Below the pieces are notes generated by a model. That model ran no database searches, was not told the DNA's origin, and saw only the letters and a list, made by a program, of their open reading frames with translations. Position numbers and translations under genes: made by a program. From an uncultured Aggregatibacter sp. (GTDB lineage Bacteria; Pseudomonadota; Gammaproteobacteria; Enterobacterales; Pasteurellaceae), in contig NZ_CABFLM010000050.1 in NCBI RefSeq assembly GCF_901873365.1, positions 1-34,021 of the forward strand: a stretch of DNA of 34,021 nucleotides, given 5' to 3'. Of this stretch, positions 15,901 to 23,083 are shown piece after piece. Each line of letters starts with the position of its first letter. Positions within the stretch are counted from its first letter, which is position 1.

Positions 15901-17432
15901 TTGCAAACCAATTGATAGGCTTTATCAAATTGGGTTTTTGCCGCCTCGGAAATAGACATTTTTTGCTCTAACTCAAGTACTTTATCCGTCAACACTTCCG
16001 CCTGCGCTTCAAATTCTTCGTGATATGCCTCCACGTTTTTTACCGATAAATCGGCTAATCCACACAACGTCTTGGCTTTTTCTAAGGCTTGAATGGCTTG
16101 CTGATATTGCAATGCACGCGTTTGTTGTGCATCAAGAGCTTGCTGATAATCTGCTAATTGGGAACGCAAGTTGTCAACTTCTTGTTCTGTTTGTTCAAAT
16201 TGCGTCTGACTTTCTTCCAGTTGCTCGTTAGCAGTTTCAACCACCATTTTCTGTTCTTCTAAGCGCTCGGTCAGTTCACTGACATCTTCTTGGTAACGAG
16301 AAATTTTTTCCTGATGACGTAACGCATTTAACACTAAATTCAGGTGATCAAGCGCGCTTTGATGATCCACTTCCAGGATTCTTTCACTTTCGGCTAACTC
16401 AGCGGCTTCACGGCTTAATTCAACTAAACGATGTTGTGATAAATCCTGTTCAGATCTGGCTTTATACCATTCTTGGCGGAAATTTAATGCGGTTTCAATG
16501 TTGCCACGACGCTCGTTGGCATTTCGCATATAATCCGCCGCCACATAATTGGTCGATTCGGTGATTAAATGCTTGAATAAATCGCGGTCTGCTTGGGTGA
16601 CTTTAATGGCTTCCAACGTCATACGGTTTTCACGTAAAGCACTTTCCATGTCTTGGAAGGCTTTTTTCACACCAAGATTTTCCGGCAATAAATAATCCCG
16701 TAATGAGCGGGTAATGGCACTGGAAATACCGCCGTATAAAGAGGCTTCGATAAGTTTATAGAATTTGCTACGGTCTGAAGAAGAACGTAAACGTTTTGGA
16801 ATAATCCCCAAATCAAACATCATGCCGTGGTAATCAGTAATGGAATGATATTGTTTAAATTGGGCGCCGCCCTGTTCAACTTTGTCTTTTAATTCATTTA
16901 AGGTCAGTACGCGCGCTTGACGTTCGTTAATGGTTTCGGTGAAAAGTGCGGTCGGATTGACAGACAATTCTACGCCTTGAATAGAAAAGGTTTTTAAATC
17001 GACTTTTTTATCACGGCCTGCCACTTGTTGCAGACGTACACCCACAATAATCCGTTGATGACGGGAATTGATGGTATCCAACGCCGCGTAACACACGCCC
17101 GGACGCAATTTACCGTGCAAACCTTTATCACGCGAACCGCTTGTGGCACCGGCTTCCGTGGTGTTACGGAAGTGCAATAAGGTTAAGTCTGGAATCAACG
17201 CTGTCACAAATCCGGCCATGGTGGTAGATTTACCGGCACCATTACCACCTGAAAGTGTGGTCACCAATTCGTCTAAATCAAAGGTACGGGCAAAGAAACC
17301 GTTCCAGTTGATGAGCGTTAAAGAACGGAACTTACCGCGTTCTACCCCACTGTTTTGGTTAAAGATAACCGGCGCTACATCAGAGGATGCTATATCCATT
17401 ACTTCATTTTCCAGGGATAATTCTTCAGTCAT
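12939..17432 (-). CDS. mukB: Condensin subunit MukB
   Basis: SMC-like ATPase that organises and segregates the chromosome with MukE and MukF. 1497 residues, close to the 1486 of E. coli. The N-terminal head has the Walker A GGNGAGKST (62-70) and the stretch TEAGATSGSRDKGLHGKL. Two long coiled-coil arms flank a central hinge that contains DAPYFSALYGPARHAIVV. The C-terminal head has the ABC signature LSTGE (1391-1395) and Walker B CRLLFLDEAA (1426-1435). It overlaps the mukE stop codon by one base (TAATG), so translation is coupled. Three uptake words lie in the second coding half and one at the 3' side. The gene ends 67 bp from the REP array. Confidence 0.98.
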   Translation of the reverse strand: MTEELSLENEVMDIASSDVAPVIFNQNSGVERGKFRSLTLINWNGFFARTFDLDELVTTLSGGNGAGKSTTMAGFVTALIPDLTLLHFRNTTEAGATSGSRDKGLHGKLRPGVCYAALDTINSRHQRIIVGVRLQQVAGRDKKVDLKTFSIQGVELSVNPTALFTETINERQARVLTLNELKDKVEQGGAQFKQYHSITDYHGMMFDLGIIPKRLRSSSDRSKFYKLIEASLYGGISSAITRSLRDYLLPENLGVKKAFQDMESALRENRMTLEAIKVTQADRDLFKHLITESTNYVAADYMRNANERRGNIETALNFRQEWYKARSEQDLSQHRLVELSREAAELAESERILEVDHQSALDHLNLVLNALRHQEKISRYQEDVSELTERLEEQKMVVETANEQLEESQTQFEQTEQEVDNLRSQLADYQQALDAQQTRALQYQQAIQALEKAKTLCGLADLSVKNVEAYHEEFEAQAEVLTDKVLELEQKMSISEAAKTQFDKAYQLVCKIAGEVPRSAAWESAKELLREYPTQKLQAQQTPQLRAKLHELEQRLNQQQSAVRLLNDFNQRANQSLETADELEAFYGDQEALIEDLSAELSELVEQRSTLRQKRENLTALYDENARKAPAWLTAQAALERLQEQSGKQFADSQDVMNFMQSQLTKERELTMARDQLELQRQQLDEQISRLSQPDGSEDARLNVLAECFGGVLLSELYDDVPIEDAPYFSALYGPARHAIVVRDLNAVKEQLANLEDCPEDLYLIEGDPAAFDDSVLSAQELAFGVVVQVSDRELRYSKFPEIPLFGRAAREKHLEELQAKREEVAEQYAQRAFDVQKCQRLHEHFSQFVGLHLALAFQANPEQVMARTNQQRNEIERELNQLVIGEQQIRLRLDDAKERMQLLNKLIPQLPLLADDSLTDRIEECREQLDLAEQDELFIRQHGVTLSQLEPIANTLQSAPENYEHLKADYEQAIQLQKQVQQKVFALADVVQRKAHFNYAESVQTETSELNEQLRARLEQMQQQREIQREQLRQVQAQYAQYNQVLIQLQSSFNSKNQMLQELMQEIGELGVRADEGAEERAKIRRDELYQQLSTNRQRRSYIEKQLTLIESEAENLTRRIRKAERDYKTQRELVTAAKMSWCVVLRLSRNSDVEKRLNRRELAYLSADELRSMSDKALGALRTAVADNEYLRDALRLSEDSRKPENKVRFFIAVYQHLRERIRQDILKTDDPIDAIEQMEIELSRLTEELTGREQKLAISSESVANIMRKTIQREQNRIRMLNQGLQNIAFGQVKSVRLVVNIRDTHAMLLDALSGNQSDYQDLFSDNRMTFSEAIAKLYQRLNPHIDVGQRTAQTIGEELLDYRNYLDLEVEVYRGADGWLRAESGALSTGEAIGTGMSILLMVVQSWEEESRRIRGKDIVPCRLLFLDEAARLDAKSISTLFELCERLDMQLLIAAPENISPEKGTTYKLVRKISGNHEHVHVVGLRGFGATE

Positions 17433-18172
17433 TATTCTTGTTCCTCTTCTACGAATTCGTCTTCAACGTCAGTATCGTTTTCAGTACTTTCTGTATCGCG
17501 TTGTAATGCGGCTTTTTCAGCTTGTAAAGATTGTGGTGTTGCCGCTTCCCCATCACGAATTAAGCGTAATTGTGCTTCAATCGGGTCATCACCGGCACGC
17601 ACTTCCGCGCCAAAACGGAATACCGATTCAGAAATGGTAAATTTGCCGCTGTTCGGTTCGCCTACGGTATAAATCATGCCTAAACGACGCAAACGACCGA
17701 TTGCCGCACGCACTTTTTCAGACAATTTTTGTTTATCCAAATCAGAACCGCTGGAACGTTGATTCACCGCTTTTAGCAATTTGCCTTCATCCGCTAAATT
17801 CAACAATTCGTCATACACTTCCTGAGTACTAAAAATGCCTTGTTGGGCTAGTCGCTCCGGGCTTAAATACAAATAACACAACACCTTACCCACTAACATT
17901 TCCAATTCAGTTAACACAGAACGGGCAATGAGTGTTGTCGCTTTCGGGCGTAAATAGAAAAAACCTTCCGGTGCGCGAATCAATTCCACATTATAACGAC
18001 GATAGAACAGATCCAGTTCCATTTGAAAATCAAGTAAAAAAGCGTGGTTATCCAAATGTTCCGTACTAATGTGCTTACCGGAACGCAACTGGCTGTCCAC
18101 AGCCGGAAATAACGGATTGGCAATGGCAGCTGCCAATTTTGGGGAAATTACATCTTGAAGGTTGTCTGTCAT
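17432..18172 (-). CDS. mukE: Condensin accessory subunit MukE
   Basis: MukE bridges MukF and the MukB head in the MukBEF condensin. The 246 residues align along their length with E. coli MukE: NPLFPAVDSQLRSG near the N-terminus, RYNVELIRAPEGFFYLRP in the middle, and SESVFRFGAEVRAGDDP near 195-211. The C-terminal 35 residues are acidic and of low complexity (DVEDEFVEEEQE), slightly longer than in E. coli. It lies 92 nt downstream of mukF, with an uptake word in the gap, and overlaps mukB by one base. Confidence 0.97.
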   Translation of the reverse strand: MTDNLQDVISPKLAAAIANPLFPAVDSQLRSGKHISTEHLDNHAFLLDFQMELDLFYRRYNVELIRAPEGFFYLRPKATTLIARSVLTELEMLVGKVLCYLYLSPERLAQQGIFSTQEVYDELLNLADEGKLLKAVNQRSSGSDLDKQKLSEKVRAAIGRLRRLGMIYTVGEPNSGKFTISESVFRFGAEVRAGDDPIEAQLRLIRDGEAATPQSLQAEKAALQRDTESTENDTDVEDEFVEEEQE

Positions 18173-18264
18173 TATTTTTTCTCTAACTGAATTGCTCTGT
18201 TATTGTCTTATTTATGCGATAGCGAAATACGACTCAAAAAACGCGTGGATTTTCGACCGCACTT

Positions 18265-19587
18265 TTAATATTTATCAATGATATGCGCCTGAACTTCTGC
18301 GCCGTAATCGTTAATTTCTGTCCAATGAGGATAGATACCTGCCAAGTCATCGCCAGCAATACCTAAACGCACAGCCTGATCCACGATAATTCGCGCCACA
18401 TCAAAATGTTGTGTCAAAGGATAATTTTCTAATTGTTGCTTCAACACTAAACTTAAATTAATCGGACGATTTTGTTCGCGGTAATCAATTAATAAGCCTT
18501 GCATGTGTTCGACAATTTTTTCACGAATATCGGCTAACGATTCAAATTGTAATTCTTCCGGCAATTCGCCCAAGGCATCTTCTTCACGCAGCGCTAATTC
18601 CTCATCGCGCAAATCAACTAAACGCTCTGCTTGCGCTGTCCACAAGAACCAAGGATTGTCGAAATAATGATGAATAGAATTGCGTAAACGTTGGGAAAAG
18701 ACACGATTTTTATCCATATCAATGGCGGTACGGATAAATTTATGCACGTGGCGGTCGTAGCCGATCCACAAGTCGATAGCTTGTTGTCCCCAACTGATAA
18801 TACGGTCTAGTTTGGCTTGTAAATCAATGATTAATTGTTCGATAAAATACAATTCTTGGCGACCGATCACACAATCTTGAATACGCAATAACTGCGCCTG
18901 TAATTTATCACCGGCAGCATTTAAGGTGTCTTGAAGTTCCCGTAAATTGCCGGACGTTTCATCCAATAAATGCTCACAGCTGGAAATCGCCGCTTGCCAA
19001 TCTTTGGTTAACAGGGCGGCGATATCTTCTTTAATGCTTTGTTGATTTTCATCCATTACGCGTTGTGATAAATCAATGCTGTCAAAAATTTCTGCAACGG
19101 AATATTTCAACGGCGCAAACACATTGCGACGCCAATAATGCTCATCACCGTCTTCTTCCGCGGCATCGGAGGCGCGTTGGATTTCATCGGCCACAATGGA
19201 AAGTTGAACGGAAAGACGTAAGGCGGAAAATTCACGTTGACGAATGTAATAATCGGATACACCAACACCCAACGGCGTTAAGCGATAAATCGCTAAACCT
19301 TCGGTAAATTCACTGCTAAAACGGTTGAGAAAACGTTGTTTAACCAGTTCATTAATGGCGTTATTCGCACGAACGGCAATTGTTTCTTGAGATTGTTCAA
19401 AGGCGGTGGAAATGTGGCGGAAAATATCGACTAAGTCAGCTTCTAACATTTCACCGTCAAAACGTTCATTATTATAAATGGCAATCGCCAATAAAAATGC
19501 CAAACGTTCTGTCGGTAAATTTAAGGAAAACTCACGTTCTTTCGCCCAGGAGACCAGTTCGGGAATGGTTTGTGATGTGTCAAGCAT
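18265..19587 (-). CDS. mukF: Condensin kleisin subunit MukF
   Basis: Kleisin of the MukBEF complex; it dimerises through an N-terminal winged-helix region, and its C-terminal winged helix binds the MukB head. The product is 440 residues from ATG 19587, the same as E. coli MukF. Matching blocks include IRVRANNAIN-type text near 78, IYRLTPLGVGVSDYYIRQR near 103-121, FAPLKYSVAEIFDSIDL in the middle and a terminal HIIDKY. A GTG four codons upstream (19599) keeps the frame open but has no better ribosome site, so I prefer the ATG. First gene of the mukF-mukE-mukB operon, preceded by a perfect -10 box. Confidence 0.97.
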   Translation of the reverse strand: MLDTSQTIPELVSWAKEREFSLNLPTERLAFLLAIAIYNNERFDGEMLEADLVDIFRHISTAFEQSQETIAVRANNAINELVKQRFLNRFSSEFTEGLAIYRLTPLGVGVSDYYIRQREFSALRLSVQLSIVADEIQRASDAAEEDGDEHYWRRNVFAPLKYSVAEIFDSIDLSQRVMDENQQSIKEDIAALLTKDWQAAISSCEHLLDETSGNLRELQDTLNAAGDKLQAQLLRIQDCVIGRQELYFIEQLIIDLQAKLDRIISWGQQAIDLWIGYDRHVHKFIRTAIDMDKNRVFSQRLRNSIHHYFDNPWFLWTAQAERLVDLRDEELALREEDALGELPEELQFESLADIREKIVEHMQGLLIDYREQNRPINLSLVLKQQLENYPLTQHFDVARIIVDQAVRLGIAGDDLAGIYPHWTEINDYGAEVQAHIIDKY

Positions 19588-19630
19588 GAGGGATCTCACA
19601 ACAGGTTAATTTTAACAAAAAATTGCGGGA

Positions 19631-19659
19631 ATTATACAGGAATTTGCTTTTTCTAACAG
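19631..19659 (-). promoter_or_regulatory. Promoter of mukFEB operon
   Basis: A perfect TATAAT (- strand, 19636-19631) lies about 45 nt before the mukF ATG. CTGTTA (19659-19654) is a weak -35 at 17-nt spacing. Confidence 0.6.
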
Positions 19660-19722
19660 CTTGAAAATGGAAAGTGCGGTCAAAAAAAGCCACGTTTTCA
19701 CCACTCAGCAGATCAATGCTGA

Positions 19723-20601
19723 TTATTCCGTCACCTTTTTGATCAAAGCGTCCATCCCTTCTTCATCATAGCCTTCTTCGTATTGCACATCCTCAACAAA
19801 ATCACTGAGCACTTTGTTATTTAATGCGGTGCAGCCGTATTTTTCCAGTTTATTCTTGGTGAAATTAGAACGCGAAGCGGAAGAGGCGTTATTCAGGCTT
19901 ATCACACCAATGATGGCTTGATGACAAGGCACTTTATTGACGAATACCAAATTGTATCCTGATTCGCGGATGTAACCGGTTTTATTCACTGCCGCACTGA
20001 ATATTTCATCCCGCACCAATTTGTTGGTATTTTTCACAAAAACACGGCGCTTTCCCGTGTTGATATGGGTTGAGGAAAGGTTGGAAAGGGAGTTAATTTC
20101 GGCTTTATTCAGCGAATATTTAGCCAATTTGACTAAATCCAACGCGCTGGACACATTGCCGGTAGATAACCCGGAACTGTCGCTAAAATGAGTGGATGTC
20201 ATACCCAATGTTCGTGCCTTTTCATTCATTTTTTGAATAAATTGCACACGGCTCATACCTGCTGAACGGGATAATGCATGAGCGGCGTAATTATCAGAAT
20301 GCACCAACATGGCTTTTAATAATTCATGACAGGCGATGGGAGTGCCTTTGGGTAAGGTCGTGTGCGTGCCTTTGATATGGTCGATATCCTCACCGGTAAT
20401 GGACGTTGTGCAACGCGCATTTCGATTATGTTCTAGAAAGACAATCGCGGTCATCAACTTTGTCACAGAGGCGATAGGTTGCACGCTGTTTGGTTGGTGA
20501 GTTTCCAGCATTCGGTTATTGGTAAAATCATAGACAATATAAGACTGCGCCATGACCAAAGTCGGAAAGAAAAGCGCAGTGAAGAAAAGCGGTTTTAACA
20601 T
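19723..20601 (-). CDS. pbpG: D-alanyl-D-alanine endopeptidase (PBP7 family)
   Basis: Low-molecular-weight penicillin-binding protein that cleaves D-Ala-diaminopimelate cross-links in murein in the periplasm. 292 residues with a signal peptide (1-18, cleavage after VMA) and the three serine-peptidase motifs in order: S45-V-T-K48, S102-D-N104 and K207-T-G209. The C-terminus is extended and acidic. I use ATG 20601, which has GAG upstream and gives the signal peptide. An open frame continues to 20712 and overlaps thiI, but it would bury the signal peptide behind 37 residues. The gene follows thiI in the same direction with a dyad between them (20631-20665). Confidence 0.93.
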   Translation of the reverse strand: MLKPLFFTALFFPTLVMAQSYIVYDFTNNRMLETHQPNSVQPIASVTKLMTAIVFLEHNRNARCTTSITGEDIDHIKGTHTTLPKGTPIACHELLKAMLVHSDNYAAHALSRSAGMSRVQFIQKMNEKARTLGMTSTHFSDSSGLSTGNVSSALDLVKLAKYSLNKAEINSLSNLSSTHINTGKRRVFVKNTNKLVRDEIFSAAVNKTGYIRESGYNLVFVNKVPCHQAIIGVISLNNASSASRSNFTKNKLEKYGCTALNNKVLSDFVEDVQYEEGYDEEGMDALIKKVTE

Positions 20602-20630
20602 AATTCTCAAGCGTTTTTTGTATTTATCGA

Positions 20631-20665
20631 CGGGATAGGCATGATAATATCTCATCAGTATCCCG
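20631..20665. promoter_or_regulatory. Dyad upstream of pbpG
   Basis: CGGGATA (20631-20637) pairs with TATCCCG (20659-20665), and the 21-nt interval contains the inner palindrome GATAATATC. It lies between the thiI stop and the pbpG start. It could be an operator for pbpG or an mRNA hairpin; no T-tract supports a terminator. Confidence 0.35.
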
Positions 20666-20689
20666 TCATCCTTTAAAGTGCGGTCGATT

Positions 20690-22144
20690 TTAACGTGATT
20701 TTTTAAACACACTCACGTTATTAAATCCACTTTCTTTCAAATACAGCGCCTGCAACTTACTCATCACGCCACGTTCGCAATACAGCACATAATGCTTACT
20801 TTGATCCAACTCAGCGAATTGACCGGAAAGTTTATAGAACGGCAGCTGAATCATCGCTTGATTTTCAATGTGTAACGGGTTTTCATCGATTTCTTCCGGG
20901 CTACGAATATCAATAATCACATCATTTTCACCCAACACAGACACGGCATCCACGGAAACGACGTCTTTCTCCGTTTGCTCGGCAATTTGGCGAATATCTA
21001 AATATTGCGCATTTTCCACCGCACTTTCTAACACGGCAAAATTGAAATTACCTTCTTCCTGTTCAATTTTCGCTTTGATCGCTTTCACTGTCGGATTTTT
21101 GGAAATCACACCGCAAAATTCCGGCATGGATTTGGCAATATCATCGGTGCCGATATGTTTTGCCATGGCGATGATTTGTTCTTTGTCGTGTGTAATTAAC
21201 GGGCGTAACACCAACACCTCGGCGGCTTCATCAATTAAACGCAAATTGGTTAAGGTTTGGCTGGAAACCTGTCCTAGCGCCTCCCCTGTCACAATCGCCT
21301 GAATGTCGAAACGTTGCGCGATTTTGGACGCCGCGCGCACCATCATGCGTTTGAGCACCACGCCCATTTGCCCGTTATCCACGTTCTCGAGGATCTCGCC
21401 CACCACGCCTTCAAAATTGATCGCCACGAAACGCACTTTATGGGAACTGCCGTAACGTTGCCAAATGTGATACGCCATTTGTTTCACGCCAATTTCGTGC
21501 GCTGCGCCGCCTAAATTAAAGAAGCAATAATGCACACGTGAACCGCGACGTAACAACATATAACTGGATACACCAGAGTCAAACCCGCCGGAAATGAGCG
21601 ACAACACATCTTCCTGCGTGCCAATCGGATAACCGCCGATACCTTCATAACGAGCGCGAACCAACATCATTTTGTCGTCTTCAATTTCAATACGCACCGT
21701 CACATCCGGATTTTTCAGTTGTACTTTGGCGCTAGCAATATGTTGATTCAATCCGCCACCAATGTAACGCTCAGCTTCCAGTGAATTAAATTCATGTTTG
21801 CCTTTACGTTTCACACGCACGCAAAAAGTCTTATTTTCTAATTGGGATGCCACGTCTGACAGTGTTTGCTCAAAAATCTCATGCAAGTTCGCGAAGGGCT
21901 TCTCTTCCACTTGCAGAAAATGGTGAATGCCTGGAATGCGTTGTAATTGCTCGATAAGCATCGGTAAATTTGCGTCGATTTTCGACCGCACTTCGATGTA
22001 ATCCCAATGCTTTATTACCGCGACTGTATCATCATGCTTTGTCAACACATTACGGATATTACTGGTCAGAATTTTCACGAACCGTTTCCGCACGGATTCG
22101 CTTTTAATCATAATTTCAGGAAATAATTTGATAATAAATTTCAT
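20690..22144 (-). CDS. thiI: tRNA 4-thiouridine synthase / thiamine sulfurtransferase ThiI
   Basis: Transfers sulfur to uridine 8 of tRNA and, in enteric bacteria, to ThiS for thiazole synthesis. 484 residues: N-terminal ferredoxin-like and THUMP regions (about 1-165), PP-loop ATP-pyrophosphatase motif S185-GGFDS190, and a C-terminal rhodanese domain (about 405-484). The two key cysteines sit exactly where E. coli has them: C344 in EFCGVISKNP and C456 in YCERGVMSK. The full-length form with a rhodanese domain is the enteric/Pasteurellaceae type. An uptake word lies at 21985-21993 and another at 21018-21026 within the gene. Confidence 0.97.
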   Translation of the reverse strand: MKFIIKLFPEIMIKSESVRKRFVKILTSNIRNVLTKHDDTVAVIKHWDYIEVRSKIDANLPMLIEQLQRIPGIHHFLQVEEKPFANLHEIFEQTLSDVASQLENKTFCVRVKRKGKHEFNSLEAERYIGGGLNQHIASAKVQLKNPDVTVRIEIEDDKMMLVRARYEGIGGYPIGTQEDVLSLISGGFDSGVSSYMLLRRGSRVHYCFFNLGGAAHEIGVKQMAYHIWQRYGSSHKVRFVAINFEGVVGEILENVDNGQMGVVLKRMMVRAASKIAQRFDIQAIVTGEALGQVSSQTLTNLRLIDEAAEVLVLRPLITHDKEQIIAMAKHIGTDDIAKSMPEFCGVISKNPTVKAIKAKIEQEEGNFNFAVLESAVENAQYLDIRQIAEQTEKDVVSVDAVSVLGENDVIIDIRSPEEIDENPLHIENQAMIQLPFYKLSGQFAELDQSKHYVLYCERGVMSKLQALYLKESGFNNVSVFKKSR

Positions 22145-22237
22145 GTTGTACTACTTTCTTGTGATATAAACATGGCGAGTCTTACGACGAAGAGCTGTTC
22201 GCCCTGATCTGTTCGCGCTGGTGAGAAAAGCGGTATT

Positions 22238-22723
22238 TTAGATTCGTCTCGCTTGCCAATAAGTTTTTCGCCAGTAATCACTGTTTAAGGAAGAATAAAC
22301 CACTCCGCCTTTTGTTGAGGCGTGCAAGAATTTGTCTTCTTTGACATAAATGCCGACATGATAGCCATTTGGCCCACGCCCGGTTTTAAAGAAAACCAAA
22401 TCTCCGGTTTGAATATCTTCTTTTTCGATATATTGCCCATAATTGGCTTGCTCTTTAGTTTGACGAGGCAATTTTATGCCAAAGCGATCGAAAAACGTGG
22501 TCTGTACAAAACCGGAACAATCCACGCCCTTACGGCCCCGTCCACCAAGCACATAAGGCGTTCCCGCCCATTCATGTTGTTGTTCGCTTAATAAAGCAAT
22601 CGCCATGATGGGATCGTTAATTTGCCCTTTGTAATTAAGCTTTGAAGACTGATAGCCACTGCCGGAACAGGCACTTAACGCCAGTACGCAACCGCAAAAC
22701 ACTAAAGATTTTAAAATACGCAT
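22238..22723 (-). CDS. nlpC: NlpC/P60 family lipoprotein, murein peptidase
   Basis: Predicted outer- or inner-membrane lipoprotein with a cysteine peptidase domain that cleaves murein stem peptides. 161 residues with lipobox LSAC (lipidated C19), then the NlpC/P60 domain with the catalytic triad visible: C69 in VDCSGF, H122 in GYHVGIY and the third polar residue H134 in FLHAST. It lies downstream of ihfA, as in H. influenzae, but a strong terminator (22742-22776) lies between, so it probably has its own promoter or depends on read-through. Confidence 0.93.
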   Translation of the reverse strand: MRILKSLVFCGCVLALSACSGSGYQSSKLNYKGQINDPIMAIALLSEQQHEWAGTPYVLGGRGRKGVDCSGFVQTTFFDRFGIKLPRQTKEQANYGQYIEKEDIQTGDLVFFKTGRGPNGYHVGIYVKEDKFLHASTKGGVVYSSLNSDYWRKTYWQARRI

Positions 22724-22741
22724 TGATGAGTGATCTCAAAC

Positions 22742-22776
22742 TAAAAAGCTATCAACAAGAGGATTATTGATAGCTT
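22742..22776 (-). terminator. Rho-independent terminator of ihfA
   Basis: AAGCTATCAA (22746-22755) and TTGATAGCTT (22767-22776) are perfectly complementary. On the - strand the 3' arm runs into a T-tract. It lies 8 nt beyond the ihfA stop. Confidence 0.8.
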
Positions 22777-22783
22777 ATATTGA

Positions 22784-23080
22784 TTAGGCTTTCGGTTTAA
22801 CTTTTTCGACCCGATTGCGCAATTTTTGTCCCGGTTTAAATACCACAACACGGCGGGCAGAAACCGGCACGCTTTCACCGGTTTTTGGATTCCGTCCCGG
22901 ACGAGAGGCTTTATCGCGCAACTCAAAATTACCAAATCCGGATAATTTCACATCATTCCCTGTTTCTAACGCAACGCGAATTTCTTCAAAGAAACTTTCG
23001 ACCAAATCCTTGGCTTCGCGTTTGCTGAAATGAAATTTCTCAATAAGATTCTCGGCGAGTTCTACTTTAGTTAATGTCAT
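22784..23080 (-). CDS. ihfA: Integration host factor subunit alpha
   Basis: DNA-bending protein that acts as a heterodimer with IhfB in replication, recombination and transcription. 98 residues, the normal family length. Visible family features are TKVELAENL at the N-terminus, the FGNFELRDKASRPGRNPKTG beta-arm with the intercalating proline, and a basic C-terminus. It starts 3 nt after the pheT stop, so it belongs to the pheS-pheT-ihfA operon as in other gamma-proteobacteria. In E. coli IHF represses this operon; no site can be assigned here with confidence. Confidence 0.98.
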   Translation of the reverse strand: MTLTKVELAENLIEKFHFSKREAKDLVESFFEEIRVALETGNDVKLSGFGNFELRDKASRPGRNPKTGESVPVSARRVVVFKPGQKLRNRVEKVKPKA

Positions 23081-23083
23081 AGT

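Noticed and set aside
20602..20712. pbpG extension overlapping thiI
   Set aside because: Would place 37 residues before a good signal peptide; ATG 20601 has a ribosome site.
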